64,000 nucleotides of DNA, taken from positions 2,790,001 to 2,854,000 of the forward strand of contig NZ_CP029481.1 in assembly GCF_003151255.1 (NCBI RefSeq), read 5' to 3'. Numbering within the stretch: position 1 is the first letter of the stretch; each line of letters starts with the position of its first letter. Positions 43,821 through 52,334 of this stretch are shown piece after piece. Source of the DNA: Microvirga sp. 17 mud 1-3. GTDB lineage: Bacteria > Pseudomonadota > Alphaproteobacteria > Rhizobiales > Beijerinckiaceae. The position numbers and the translations under genes were made by a program. The notes below the pieces were generated by a model. It searched no databases, was not told the DNA's origin, and saw only the letters and a program-made list of their open reading frames with translations.

Positions 43821-46534
43821 GCAACCTCTCCTGCTATGGGTTGGGAGTCCGGCGCGGGCGTCTCGGCCCGCCTTGCCGGAGCATTCCGGGTATCTGTGAG
43901 GATCTGCCCGTCGCGGAAGCGCACGAGCACGTCGAAACCGTTCGCCTGCCGGTCGTTGGGGAGCACCATGAACAGGCTCCGCCCTTCCGTCAGTTCGAAA
44001 AGGACCTCGATCATCTTTTGGCTGCGCGCCTCGTCGAAGGCCGAGAGCGCACCGTCGAGCACCAGGATGTCCGGGCGCTTCACCAGGCAGCGGGCAAGGT
44101 TGATGCAGGCCCGCTCCTGCGGCGAGAGAAGGCGGCCCGCGGTGCCGACCTGATGGTCGAGCCCGATCCGCTCGATGTCTTCAAGCAGGTCCATGTCCCG
44201 TACGACGGTGGATACCGCCTCGGCCACCCGCGCCTGCGCATTGGCGACCCGGTAGCTGATGCGGCCGAAAAGAAGGTTATCCCTCAATGGGGCAGCCGCA
44301 CAGATCTTTTCCGGATCATAGAACTCGACACCGTCCGCATCGGCCGTCTGAAGCATCTCGCGCACGAGCCGGCGCGCATGGACGAGCAGAAGCTTCAGAT
44401 GATCGTCGAGGAGCCCCAAACGGTGACGGGGCTCGATATAGGCCAGGGGCAGGGACAGGAGCTTGGCCCGCTCCTCCTTGGAAAGGGCCGCGTTGGAACG
44501 GGAATGCCTGCGCAGGATCGCCTCGAACTCCGTCAGCTCCTCGGCGCCGATGAATGAAAACTGCTCGAACAGGGAATGGCCCGGCGGCAGCCCTTCGAAA
44601 ATCTCCGTCATGGTCTCGGCGATCTGCAGGCCCATATGGACGAGATCGTCGCTGAGTCCAGCGCGCTCGATGGCGTCCCGGAAATCGGGATTGTAGGCCA
44701 GGTTGCGCCCCCGGAATTCGTCCGTCTTCGGAACACCGAACAGGAGGTTCTCGGCGATGGTGGTCTGGTCGTTGTAGCTCTCGGGATCGAACGGATCCAC
44801 GAGCCCGGCCATCCCCTCGGCCTGGAAGGTCTCGCGCAGGCGGTGGCGTGCCTCGACGATTCGCTCCGCCAGCTCGGGCTCCTGATCGGGGACGATCCAT
44901 CCGGCAAGACCGAAGAGATAGATCTCCCCGCCCATCCCGAGCTTGTTGAGAATCTTCACGAGGATCCGGTCGAGATCCTCCTCGTCCTCGGCACCGACCT
45001 GCGCGTAGTCGATCCACTGGTCCCCGATGCTCTCAACAGGGTTCCCGGTCCGCTGAGCCTCCAGGATCCGGCGGTTTTCCTCGCGCGTCGATGTCCCGTC
45101 CTGCCCGAGCGGGCGATGGCGCAGGCCGTAGATCAGGTTCTCGCGGATCGTGCCGGGAAACAGGATCGGATCGATGCCCGCATAGGCCAGTCGCCGGCCG
45201 CTCACCGTGAGGGGAATCTGATGAAGCTCGCGCTCGCCGATGCGGATCTGCCCGCTGAAACCGTTGGTCCGCCGCGCCAGGATACGCGCCAGGATGCTGG
45301 CGGCGCCTCCACCGTTCGACACGATGGCGACCTTTGCGGGCAGCATGATCTCGAAGGATGCGCCATCGAGGACCATGCCCCCATGGGCATCGCTGACGCG
45401 CAGCTCTTCGGCCTGGAGAAGCCCCGTGAGAGCCTCGTCCCGCTCCTTTCCGTCCCGCGCCGTCAGAAGCGGGAGAAGCCGCTCCTCGGCAAAATGCTCG
45501 GTAACCTGGTCGTATTTGACCTGAACGTCGAGGCGCTGCTGGTCCCAGTCGATCAGCTCCTTGAGGGGCGGCGGCAGCTCCCGGTAGGCCCCGATGACGG
45601 CGACGAGCTGGCCGATGTCCAGGGTGCCGCGGATCGCGAAATAGCCGCCCACCGCATAGAAGAAGAACGGCGTCAGCTGGGACAGGAAATTGTTGAGGAA
45701 TTTGACGACGAATTTGCGATTGTAGATCTGCACGCGCAGGTCGAAGAGACGGAAGAGCCGATGGCCGATCTCGGCCTTCTCCCAGCCATAGGCATTGTGC
45801 ACATGCACGGCCTCGATGCCGTCGAGCACCTCGCCGATGCGCCCGGCGAGCTCCCGCGAGGCGAGCTGGCGCTGTTTGCCCAGCCGCAGCAATTCCCGGC
45901 GCAGATAGGGGATGACCGTGAACTGGATCCCCACCACCGCAATCGCCATGAGGCCGAGCCAAAGGTTCTGCACGATGATGAAGAACAGGGCTGTGAGGGC
46001 CTGCGTGCCGAGGAAGATCGGCGTGATGAACGCATCCCCGATGAAGCCGCCGACCGGCTCCACCTCGTCCTTGATGATGGTCGCGGTCTCGGACGACTTA
46101 ACCGTACGTAAGGCCTCGGGCGTGAAGCGCAGCACCATGGTGAACAGGTCGAAGCGCATCCGCCGGAGCATGCGCTCGCCCAGCACCCCCTTGGCGACGT
46201 TGATCCAGTATTTGAACGCGCCGTTGATGATGACGAAGAACAGGAACAGGCAGGAGAGCCCGAGCAGGAGCCCTATGCGGCCGACTTCGAATCCGTCGAA
46301 GATGTGGAAGGACTGGCCCCCGAGCCAGTTGGGCAGGTGCAGGTCGAGCTTGAGAAAGGGCGCGGTCGCCTGTCCCTCCCGGAAGGCTTCGCCCTGGATG
46401 GCCTGATTCACGATCTGGCGGGGCAGGTCCAGAGAGGCGAAGTAAAAGGGCTGGGAAGCGAGCACGACGGCGCACACGATCAGCTGATCGCGCTTCGAGT
46501 GCGTCCAGATATATCGAAACAGGCTCTTTTCCAT
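43817..46534 (-). CDS. ABC-exporter-like protein with degenerate ATPase domain
   Basis: A 905-residue inner-membrane protein. Residues 1-340 form an ABC-exporter-type membrane domain (hydrophobic segments near 18-35, 86-104, 173-190, 192-210 and 286-300). The NBD-like part (365-885) is abnormal. The Walker A position reads AIVSNGGGAAS (403-413) without Lys; the Q-loop Gln is replaced (YAGIDPILF, 451-459); signature is LLSPQERA (802-809); Walker B is DILVLDGA (822-829) with Gly where the catalytic Glu should be; the switch His is missing (LPND, 858-861). About 330 extra residues separate Walker A and signature, and an ENLLFG-like x-loop occurs three times (465-470, 595-600, 752-757). ATP hydrolysis is doubtful. 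The cNMP gene overlaps its stop and the glycosyltransferase operon is divergent. Confidence 0.85.
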   Translation of the reverse strand: MEKSLFRYIWTHSKRDQLIVCAVVLASQPFYFASLDLPRQIVNQAIQGEAFREGQATAPFLKLDLHLPNWLGGQSFHIFDGFEVGRIGLLLGLSCLFLFFVIINGAFKYWINVAKGVLGERMLRRMRFDLFTMVLRFTPEALRTVKSSETATIIKDEVEPVGGFIGDAFITPIFLGTQALTALFFIIVQNLWLGLMAIAVVGIQFTVIPYLRRELLRLGKQRQLASRELAGRIGEVLDGIEAVHVHNAYGWEKAEIGHRLFRLFDLRVQIYNRKFVVKFLNNFLSQLTPFFFYAVGGYFAIRGTLDIGQLVAVIGAYRELPPPLKELIDWDQQRLDVQVKYDQVTEHFAEERLLPLLTARDGKERDEALTGLLQAEELRVSDAHGGMVLDGASFEIMLPAKVAIVSNGGGAASILARILARRTNGFSGQIRIGERELHQIPLTVSGRRLAYAGIDPILFPGTIRENLIYGLRHRPLGQDGTSTREENRRILEAQRTGNPVESIGDQWIDYAQVGAEDEEDLDRILVKILNKLGMGGEIYLFGLAGWIVPDQEPELAERIVEARHRLRETFQAEGMAGLVDPFDPESYNDQTTIAENLLFGVPKTDEFRGRNLAYNPDFRDAIERAGLSDDLVHMGLQIAETMTEIFEGLPPGHSLFEQFSFIGAEELTEFEAILRRHSRSNAALSKEERAKLLSLPLAYIEPRHRLGLLDDHLKLLLVHARRLVREMLQTADADGVEFYDPEKICAAAPLRDNLLFGRISYRVANAQARVAEAVSTVVRDMDLLEDIERIGLDHQVGTAGRLLSPQERACINLARCLVKRPDILVLDGALSAFDEARSQKMIEVLFELTEGRSLFMVLPNDRQANGFDVLVRFRDGQILTDTRNAPARRAETPAPDSQPIAGEVA

Positions 46535-46647
46535 CGGCGCGACGATACCATCTTCGGTTCGTCAAACCATCCCTCTTCGCCTCTTTCCCTCTGGACGTTC
46601 TGCCATAACTTCCTTCATGGGTGTGTTGTGTGCTCTTGCAACGGAAT

Positions 46648-46659
46648 GGGCAGCTGCCC
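46648..46659. promoter_or_regulatory. Palindrome in the divergent promoter region (ABC-like / glycosyltransferases)
   Basis: GGGCAGCTGCCC is a perfect 12-bp palindrome in the 186-bp gap that must hold both divergent promoters. It is an operator candidate for joint control of the two transcripts. Promoter elements were not clear. Confidence 0.35.
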
Positions 46660-46720
46660 TAACGTTCGGTGGGCGCCGGCAAAGAATGCCTCTGTGTAAA
46701 AACCTTGTCAGGACTTGAGG

Positions 46721-47965
46721 ATGGATCACCTAACGCAGCTTCCGTCGGGGCGCTCCGACGGCGCCCGGGTCCTGATCTACAGCCATGACACGTTCGGCCT
46801 GGGGCACCTGCGCCGCTCCCGGGCCATCGCCAACGCCATCTCGCAGGAGCAGGCCGATTGCTCCATCGTGATCATCTCGGGTTCGCCCGTGATCGGCAAT
46901 TTCGAGTTCGGCAGCGGGGTGGACTACATCCGCATTCCGGGCGTGACCAAGCTTCCGGACGGGGATTACCGTAGCCTCAACCTCAATCTGGACCTCGACG
47001 AGGCGGTCGGCCTGCGCCAGGCCCTCATTCTCCAGGCTGCCCAGTCGTTCAGGCCCGACGTGTTCATCGTCGACAAGGAGCCCGCAGGCTTCCGGGGCGA
47101 GGTGGTTCCCGCGCTCGATTATTTGGAAAGCCAGGGCTGCCGACGGGTGCTCGGCATTCGCGACGTCATGGACGAGCCGGCACTGCTGGTGCCCGAATGG
47201 GAGCGAAAGGGCGCGAAGGACATCCTGATCCGCGCCTATGACGAGATCTGGGTCTACGGGCTCGAGGACGTCTACCGCCCGCTCGCGGCCCTCGACCTTC
47301 CGGCCGAGGTAGAGAAGCGCATTACCTATACGGGCTACCTGCGCCGGGAAGTGCCGCCGACCCCTTCCCTCACCCGCTACCCCAAGCTCACCAAGCAGCC
47401 CTTCATTCTGGTGACCACCGGCGGGGGCGGCGACGGGGACGACCTGATCGACTGGGTGATCTCGGCCTACGAGCATGACGAAGACATCGCCATGCCGGCC
47501 CTCATCGTGTTCGGCCCCTTCGTGAACCGGGACATGCGCCGCTCCTTCATGGAGCGGATCGCCCGGCATCCGAAGCTCGACGCCATCTCGTTCGACACCA
47601 AGATTGAGCACCTGATGCAGAAGGCAGCCGCCATCGTCGCGATGGGCGGCTACAACACGTTCTGCGAGATCCTGTCCTTCGACAAGCGGGCCCTGATCGT
47701 GCCGCGCACCCGGCCGCGGCTGGAGCAGCACATCCGGGCCGTGGCGGCGGAGCGCCTGGGGCTGGTTCGGATGCTGAGCGATTACGGAGCGCCGCGCACC
47801 CCTGACCGGATGGCCGAGGCCCTGAAAGGCCTCGCAGACCAGCCGCGACCCTCTGAGGTGGTGATCCCGGGTCTTCTCGAAGGGCTTGACCGGGTCCAGG
47901 AGCGGCTTAAGGCTCTCATCGGGTCCAAGGCTCCCTTCCTCCCCGCCCGGCACGCCGCAGAATAA
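46721..47965 (+). CDS. Predicted glycosyltransferase (COG4671-like, GT-B)
   Basis: A 414-residue cytoplasmic GT-B enzyme related to MurG-like and COG4671 transferases. The N-terminal acceptor-side motif FGLGHLRRSRAIANAIS is followed by a linker and a C-terminal nucleotide-sugar domain (FILVTTGGGGDGDDLIDWVI, then AAAIVAMGGYNTFCEILSFD and ALIVPRTRPRLEQHIRAVAA). The ATG at 46721 (MDHLTQLPSG) is chosen; AGGAC lies about 6 nt upstream. It is the first gene of a four-gene operon. Donor and acceptor sugars cannot be read from the sequence. Confidence 0.87.
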   Translation: MDHLTQLPSGRSDGARVLIYSHDTFGLGHLRRSRAIANAISQEQADCSIVIISGSPVIGNFEFGSGVDYIRIPGVTKLPDGDYRSLNLNLDLDEAVGLRQALILQAAQSFRPDVFIVDKEPAGFRGEVVPALDYLESQGCRRVLGIRDVMDEPALLVPEWERKGAKDILIRAYDEIWVYGLEDVYRPLAALDLPAEVEKRITYTGYLRREVPPTPSLTRYPKLTKQPFILVTTGGGGDGDDLIDWVISAYEHDEDIAMPALIVFGPFVNRDMRRSFMERIARHPKLDAISFDTKIEHLMQKAAAIVAMGGYNTFCEILSFDKRALIVPRTRPRLEQHIRAVAAERLGLVRMLSDYGAPRTPDRMAEALKGLADQPRPSEVVIPGLLEGLDRVQERLKALIGSKAPFLPARHAAE

Positions 47966-47976
47966 TATCGACAAGG

Positions 47977-49248
47977 ATGCCATCCGCTTCTTCCCCGCAG
48001 CGCATCGCGATTGCCGTCAAAGGCTATCCGCGCCTGTCCGAAACCTTTATCGCCCAGGAGATCCTCGCCCTCGAGAACCGGGGTCTCTCCCTGGAGATCT
48101 GGTCCCTCCGGCACCCGACCGAGAAGGCCGTTCACCCAATGAACCGCCAGATCAGGGCGCGGGTCTCCTATCTGCCGGAATATCTCTACGAGGAGCCCCT
48201 GCGCGTGCTGAAGGGGGCGGCCTGGAGCATCCGGCAGCCCGGCTTCAGGGCCTTGATGCGCGCCTTCTTCGCCGACCTGAAGCGGGACTTCACGGCCAAT
48301 CGGGTGCGCCGCCTGGGCCAGGCCTTCGTCATGGGGCGCGAACTATCGCCGGACGTGAGGCACCTGCACGTCCACTACCTGCACACTCCCGCCTCCGTGG
48401 TGCGCTACGCGGCCCTCCTGACCGGCCGCACCTGGACCTTCTCGGCCCATGCCAAGGATATCTGGACCACGCCCGACTGGGAGAAGAGCGAGAAACTGGC
48501 CGAGGCCCTCTGGGGCGTGACCTGCACGGCCGAAGGCGCCCGGCACCTCCAGGCCCTCGCGCCGCGTCCGGATCGGGTGTCCCTCGTCTATCACGGGCTC
48601 GACCTGTCCCGCTTCCCTCCGCCTCCGGAGGCGCGCCCTGCCCGGGATGGGACGGATCCGGCCGATCCGGTCCGCATCGTCTCGGTGGGCCGGGCCGTGG
48701 CCAAGAAGGGCTTCGGCGACCTCCTGAAGGCCCTGGCGGCCTTGCCGCCGGATCTGCACTGGCGCTTCGCCCATGTGGGCGGCGGCGAGCTTCTGGAGAG
48801 CCTGAAGACCCAGGCGAAGCAGAACGGAATCGCCGACAAGGTCGCGTTTCTGGGTCCGAAGGCGCAGCCGGACGTGGTCGCTCTCCTGCGGGAGGCGGAC
48901 CTCTTCGTCCTCCCATCCAAGAAGGCGCGGTCCGGTGACCAGGACGGCCTGCCGAACGTCCTCATGGAGGCGGCCGCGCAGAGCCTCGCCATCGTGGCGA
49001 GCGATTTCGCCGGCATTCCCGAATTCATCCGCAGTGGCCAGGAGGGTGAGCTTGTCCCGCCGGGCGAGTGGGAAGCGCTCTCCAATGCCCTGAACCTGCT
49101 GGCCCGGGAGCCGGAACGGCGGCGCGCCTATGGGGCAGCGGCCTATGAGCGCCTGCGGCGAGAGTTCTCCATGGAAGGCGGCATCGACGTGCTGGAGGAG
49201 CGCTTCCGCGCCCTTAACGAGCGTGCGCCCGAGAGCGCGGCTGCGTGA
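47977..49248 (+). CDS. Glycosyltransferase family 4 (operon gene 2)
   Basis: A 423-residue GT4 enzyme. The N-terminal half has YPRLSETFIAQEILALENRG and LHVHYLHTPASVVRYAALLTG with FSAHAKDIWTTP; the donor half has VSVGRAVAKKGFGDLLKALA, the AHVGGGELLE loop, and the GT4 E-x7-E type segment PNVLMEAAAQSLAIVASDFA. Such proteins build exopolysaccharide or lipopolysaccharide chains. It begins 12 nt after the previous gene and overlaps the next by 4 nt (GTGA). Confidence 0.9.
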   Translation: MPSASSPQRIAIAVKGYPRLSETFIAQEILALENRGLSLEIWSLRHPTEKAVHPMNRQIRARVSYLPEYLYEEPLRVLKGAAWSIRQPGFRALMRAFFADLKRDFTANRVRRLGQAFVMGRELSPDVRHLHVHYLHTPASVVRYAALLTGRTWTFSAHAKDIWTTPDWEKSEKLAEALWGVTCTAEGARHLQALAPRPDRVSLVYHGLDLSRFPPPPEARPARDGTDPADPVRIVSVGRAVAKKGFGDLLKALAALPPDLHWRFAHVGGGELLESLKTQAKQNGIADKVAFLGPKAQPDVVALLREADLFVLPSKKARSGDQDGLPNVLMEAAAQSLAIVASDFAGIPEFIRSGQEGELVPPGEWEALSNALNLLAREPERRRAYGAAAYERLRREFSMEGGIDVLEERFRALNERAPESAAA

Positions 49249-50384
49249 CCCGGCTTCCCGTCGCCTTCTACGCCCCCCTGAAAAGCCCGAACCACCCTTC
49301 CCCGTCGGGCGACCGGGCCATGGCCCGGCTTCTCCTGAAAGCCCTGGAGGAAGCCGGATTCCGGCCGGACCTCGCCAGCGAGCTGCGGACCCTCGACCGG
49401 GACGGGAATGCCGGGCCTCAAGAAGAGATCAGGACCCGCTCCGACGAGGAGGCGATCGCCCTGATCGCCGCCTATGAGCGCCTGCCCCCGTCCGAACGGC
49501 CGCGCCTGTGGTTCACCTATCACGTCTATTACAAGGCGCCGGACTGGATCGGCCCCCGGGTGGCCGAGGCCCTGGGCATTCCCTATGTGGTCGCCGAGGG
49601 CTCGCGGGCGCAGAAACGCGCGGACGGCCCATGGGCCATCGGCCATCGCGGCGCCGAGGAGGCGCTCGACCACGCCGGGATCGTGTTCGCCATGACGGAC
49701 CACGACAGGAAAGCGCTCGAGGCTGCCCGGCCCGCCCATCAGGCCATCGTCGACCTGCCTCCGTTCCTGGACATCGCCGAATGGGGCCCGCTTTCGTCTC
49801 GCCCCGCCCGACAGGACCCGCGGCTCCTCGCGGTCGCGATGATGCGCCCAGGCGACAAGCTCGCGTCCTACCGGATCCTGGCCGAGGCCCTGAGCCGCCT
49901 CGGGGACAGACTCTGGAGTCTCGATATCGTGGGCGACGGCGAGGCACGGGAGGAGATCGAGGCGCTGTTTGCCCCCTCCGGCGGACGGGTCCGGTTCCAC
50001 GGTCAGGTCGAGGACAGGGAACAGCTGCGCGCTCTCTACGAAGAGGCCGGTCTGTTCGTGTGGCCGGCCGTGAACGAGGCTTACGGGATGGTCTTCCTGG
50101 AAGCGCAGCTTTTCGGATGCCCGGTCGTCGCGGGTGCCTATGGGGGCGTCGCAGGCGTCGTCCGGGACGGGACGAGTGGTCTTCTCGTGTCGCCCGGCGA
50201 CCCGGACGCCTTTGCGCGAGGGATCGCAACCCTCCTCGACGACCCGGATGAGCGCAGTCGCATGGGAGAGGCGGCCCGCCTGTTCGTGACGACGGAGCGC
50301 AGCCTCGCACATGCTGCCACCCGCCTGCGCGACACCCTGATGCCGCTGGTCGAGACCGGGAGCCCGTCGTCATGCGGGTCCTGA
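49245..50384 (+). CDS. Glycosyltransferase family 4 (operon gene 3)
   Basis: A 379-residue GT4 enzyme starting at GTG 49245, overlapping the previous stop. AFYAPLKSPNHPSPSGDRAM at the N-terminus is a common GT4 opening, and VWPAVNEAYGMVFLEAQLFG with VVAGAYGGVAGVVRDGTSGL is the donor-binding E-x7-E region. It overlaps the next gene by 13 nt. The four tightly packed genes suggest a pathway that needs fixed stoichiometry. Confidence 0.9.
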   Translation: MTRLPVAFYAPLKSPNHPSPSGDRAMARLLLKALEEAGFRPDLASELRTLDRDGNAGPQEEIRTRSDEEAIALIAAYERLPPSERPRLWFTYHVYYKAPDWIGPRVAEALGIPYVVAEGSRAQKRADGPWAIGHRGAEEALDHAGIVFAMTDHDRKALEAARPAHQAIVDLPPFLDIAEWGPLSSRPARQDPRLLAVAMMRPGDKLASYRILAEALSRLGDRLWSLDIVGDGEAREEIEALFAPSGGRVRFHGQVEDREQLRALYEEAGLFVWPAVNEAYGMVFLEAQLFGCPVVAGAYGGVAGVVRDGTSGLLVSPGDPDAFARGIATLLDDPDERSRMGEAARLFVTTERSLAHAATRLRDTLMPLVETGSPSSCGS

Positions 50385-52297
50385 TCGCCGTAACCCATCT
50401 CCTCGGGGGAGGACATCTCACCCGCGCCGCAGCTCTGGCCCGGGCCTTCGCGGAGGCCGGCCACGACACCACCCTCGTGTCGGGCGGAAGCCCTATCCCC
50501 CTGCCGTCCCTCGGACAGGTCCGCCTCATTCAGCTGCCTCCGGTCCGAACCGTTGGGACCGATTTCAGGACCCTTCTCGACGAGGCCGGAGCGCCCGCCT
50601 CTGCCGAAAGGCTGGCGGACCGACGCGACCTCCTCCTGCGGACCCTCGATGCGGTACGCCCGCAGGTCGTGATCACAGAGCTTTTCCCCTTCGGCCGCAG
50701 GGTGTTGGCGGCGGAATTCGAAGCTCTGCTGGAGGCCGCACAGGACCTCGCGCCGCGCCCTCTCATCGTGGCGTCGATCCGCGACATCCTCGTGGCCCCA
50801 TCGAAACCGGAGCGGCTCGACGAGACCCGTCGACGTCTGGCGCGCTTCTACGACACCGTCCTCATGCACGGAGACCCGGCCCTCGTTCCCCTGGAAGCAT
50901 CCTGGCCCGTGGACGATGCGCTTCGGGACATGCTGCACGTCACCGGCTACGTGGACGAAAGCCCCGAGACCGTCGCCTCCGGCAGCCGGAGCGGCATCGT
51001 CGTATCCGGTGGGTCGAGCGCCACGAGCCTGCCCGTCTACCGCGCAGCCCTGGAGGCGGCGCGGCTCATCACCGACCGTCCCTGGCACATCCTGGTCGGC
51101 CGCGGCGTCGCGGAGGCCGATATCGAGTCGCTGGCGCGGGAAGCGCCGCCCCACGTGAAGGTGGAGCGGACGCGGCCCGATTTCCGTGCCCTGCTCGGCA
51201 CGGCCGAATTGTCGGTGAGCCAGGCCGGCTACAATACCTGCGTCGATCTCCTGCGCGCCGGGGTACGGGCGGTCCTGGTGCCCTTCGAGGCCGGCCGGGA
51301 GACCGAACAGCGCCTTCGGGCCGAACGCCTCCGGAGCCTCGGCATTGCCGAAATCGTGCCCGAGGCGGACCTTTCAGGCGAGACTCTGGCCGAAGCCATC
51401 CGCCGCCGCCTCGCGGCGCCCCCGTCGGGGCCACTTCCCGTTTCCCTCGACGGGGCACGGCGCAGCGTCGCCATCGTGGAGGGCCTCGTCCCGTCCGCGC
51501 CCGCCCTGCACGGAAAGCTCGACTGGTCACCCCTCGACAAGGCCCTGGCACGCTCAAGGGACCAGGGCCTGCCCATCCGCTTTTGGTGGCGGGACGATGA
51601 CGCTGTAGCGGCGACACCCCAGCTCGACAGGCTGCTGGAGCTGGCGAACCGCTACGAGGCCGGAATCGCCCTTGCGTGCATTCCGGCCCATCTCGAGCCG
51701 TCGCTTACCGAACGCCTCCGCGGCGAGGACCGAGCCTTCGCCCTGGTGCACGGCTTCAGCCATACCAATCATGCGCCCCCGGGCGACAAGAAAGCCGAGT
51801 TCGGGCCGCATCGGCCCGTCCAGACCATGGCACAGGAAGCCGCGGACGCTCTGGCGCGGGCGCGCCCCCAGCTCGGAGAGCGGCTTTTGCCGGTCTTCGT
51901 GCCGCCCTGGAACCGGATCGCGCCCGCGCTGGTCCCCGCCCTGCCCCGCCTGGGCTACCGCGCTCTCTCGACCTTCCGGGACCGGAGAGCAGCCCGGACA
52001 GCCGAGGGCCTGGTGATCGTCAACACCCACGTGGACCCTATCGACTGGCACGGCACCCGCAGCCTTTTGGATCCCGACGGGCTGGTCCGCAATCTCGCGG
52101 ATGCAGTGGAGCGGCGGCTTTCCGGGGACGCCGATGCCCTGGAGCCGGTCGGGTTTCTCACCCATCACCTCATCCACGACGAGAAGCTCTGGACATTTTG
52201 CGAGAACCTGTTGGTTTATCTGTCACGAAACAATGCAATTTTCGCATCCATCGGCGGGTTACCATATGACAAAATCGGGATCACTGCCGACCCGTAA
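50372..52297 (+). CDS. Glycosyltransferase-deacetylase fusion (GT28-like + DUF2334-like)
   Basis: A 641-residue two-domain protein. Residues about 1-375 are a second COG4671/MurG-like GT-B enzyme (LLGGGHLTRAAALARAFAEA; VVSGGSSATSLPVYRAALEA; SVSQAGYNTCVDLLRAGVRA). Residues about 395-625 resemble a NodB/DUF2334-type polysaccharide deacetylase: FWWRDDDAVAATPQ (metal Asp), HGFSHTNHAPPGDKKAEFG (His pair and EF), PPWNR and a late GFLTHHLIHD. The fusion could glycosylate and de-N- or de-O-acetylate the same chain. The start overlaps the previous gene by 13 nt. The peptide-transporter operon starts 37 nt later on the same strand. Confidence 0.82.
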   Translation: MRVLIAVTHLLGGGHLTRAAALARAFAEAGHDTTLVSGGSPIPLPSLGQVRLIQLPPVRTVGTDFRTLLDEAGAPASAERLADRRDLLLRTLDAVRPQVVITELFPFGRRVLAAEFEALLEAAQDLAPRPLIVASIRDILVAPSKPERLDETRRRLARFYDTVLMHGDPALVPLEASWPVDDALRDMLHVTGYVDESPETVASGSRSGIVVSGGSSATSLPVYRAALEAARLITDRPWHILVGRGVAEADIESLAREAPPHVKVERTRPDFRALLGTAELSVSQAGYNTCVDLLRAGVRAVLVPFEAGRETEQRLRAERLRSLGIAEIVPEADLSGETLAEAIRRRLAAPPSGPLPVSLDGARRSVAIVEGLVPSAPALHGKLDWSPLDKALARSRDQGLPIRFWWRDDDAVAATPQLDRLLELANRYEAGIALACIPAHLEPSLTERLRGEDRAFALVHGFSHTNHAPPGDKKAEFGPHRPVQTMAQEAADALARARPQLGERLLPVFVPPWNRIAPALVPALPRLGYRALSTFRDRRAARTAEGLVIVNTHVDPIDWHGTRSLLDPDGLVRNLADAVERRLSGDADALEPVGFLTHHLIHDEKLWTFCENLLVYLSRNNAIFASIGGLPYDKIGITADP

Positions 52298-52334
52298 TGC
52301 GTTATTGTGACGTGCTGCGTAGCCGGAGGAGTTC

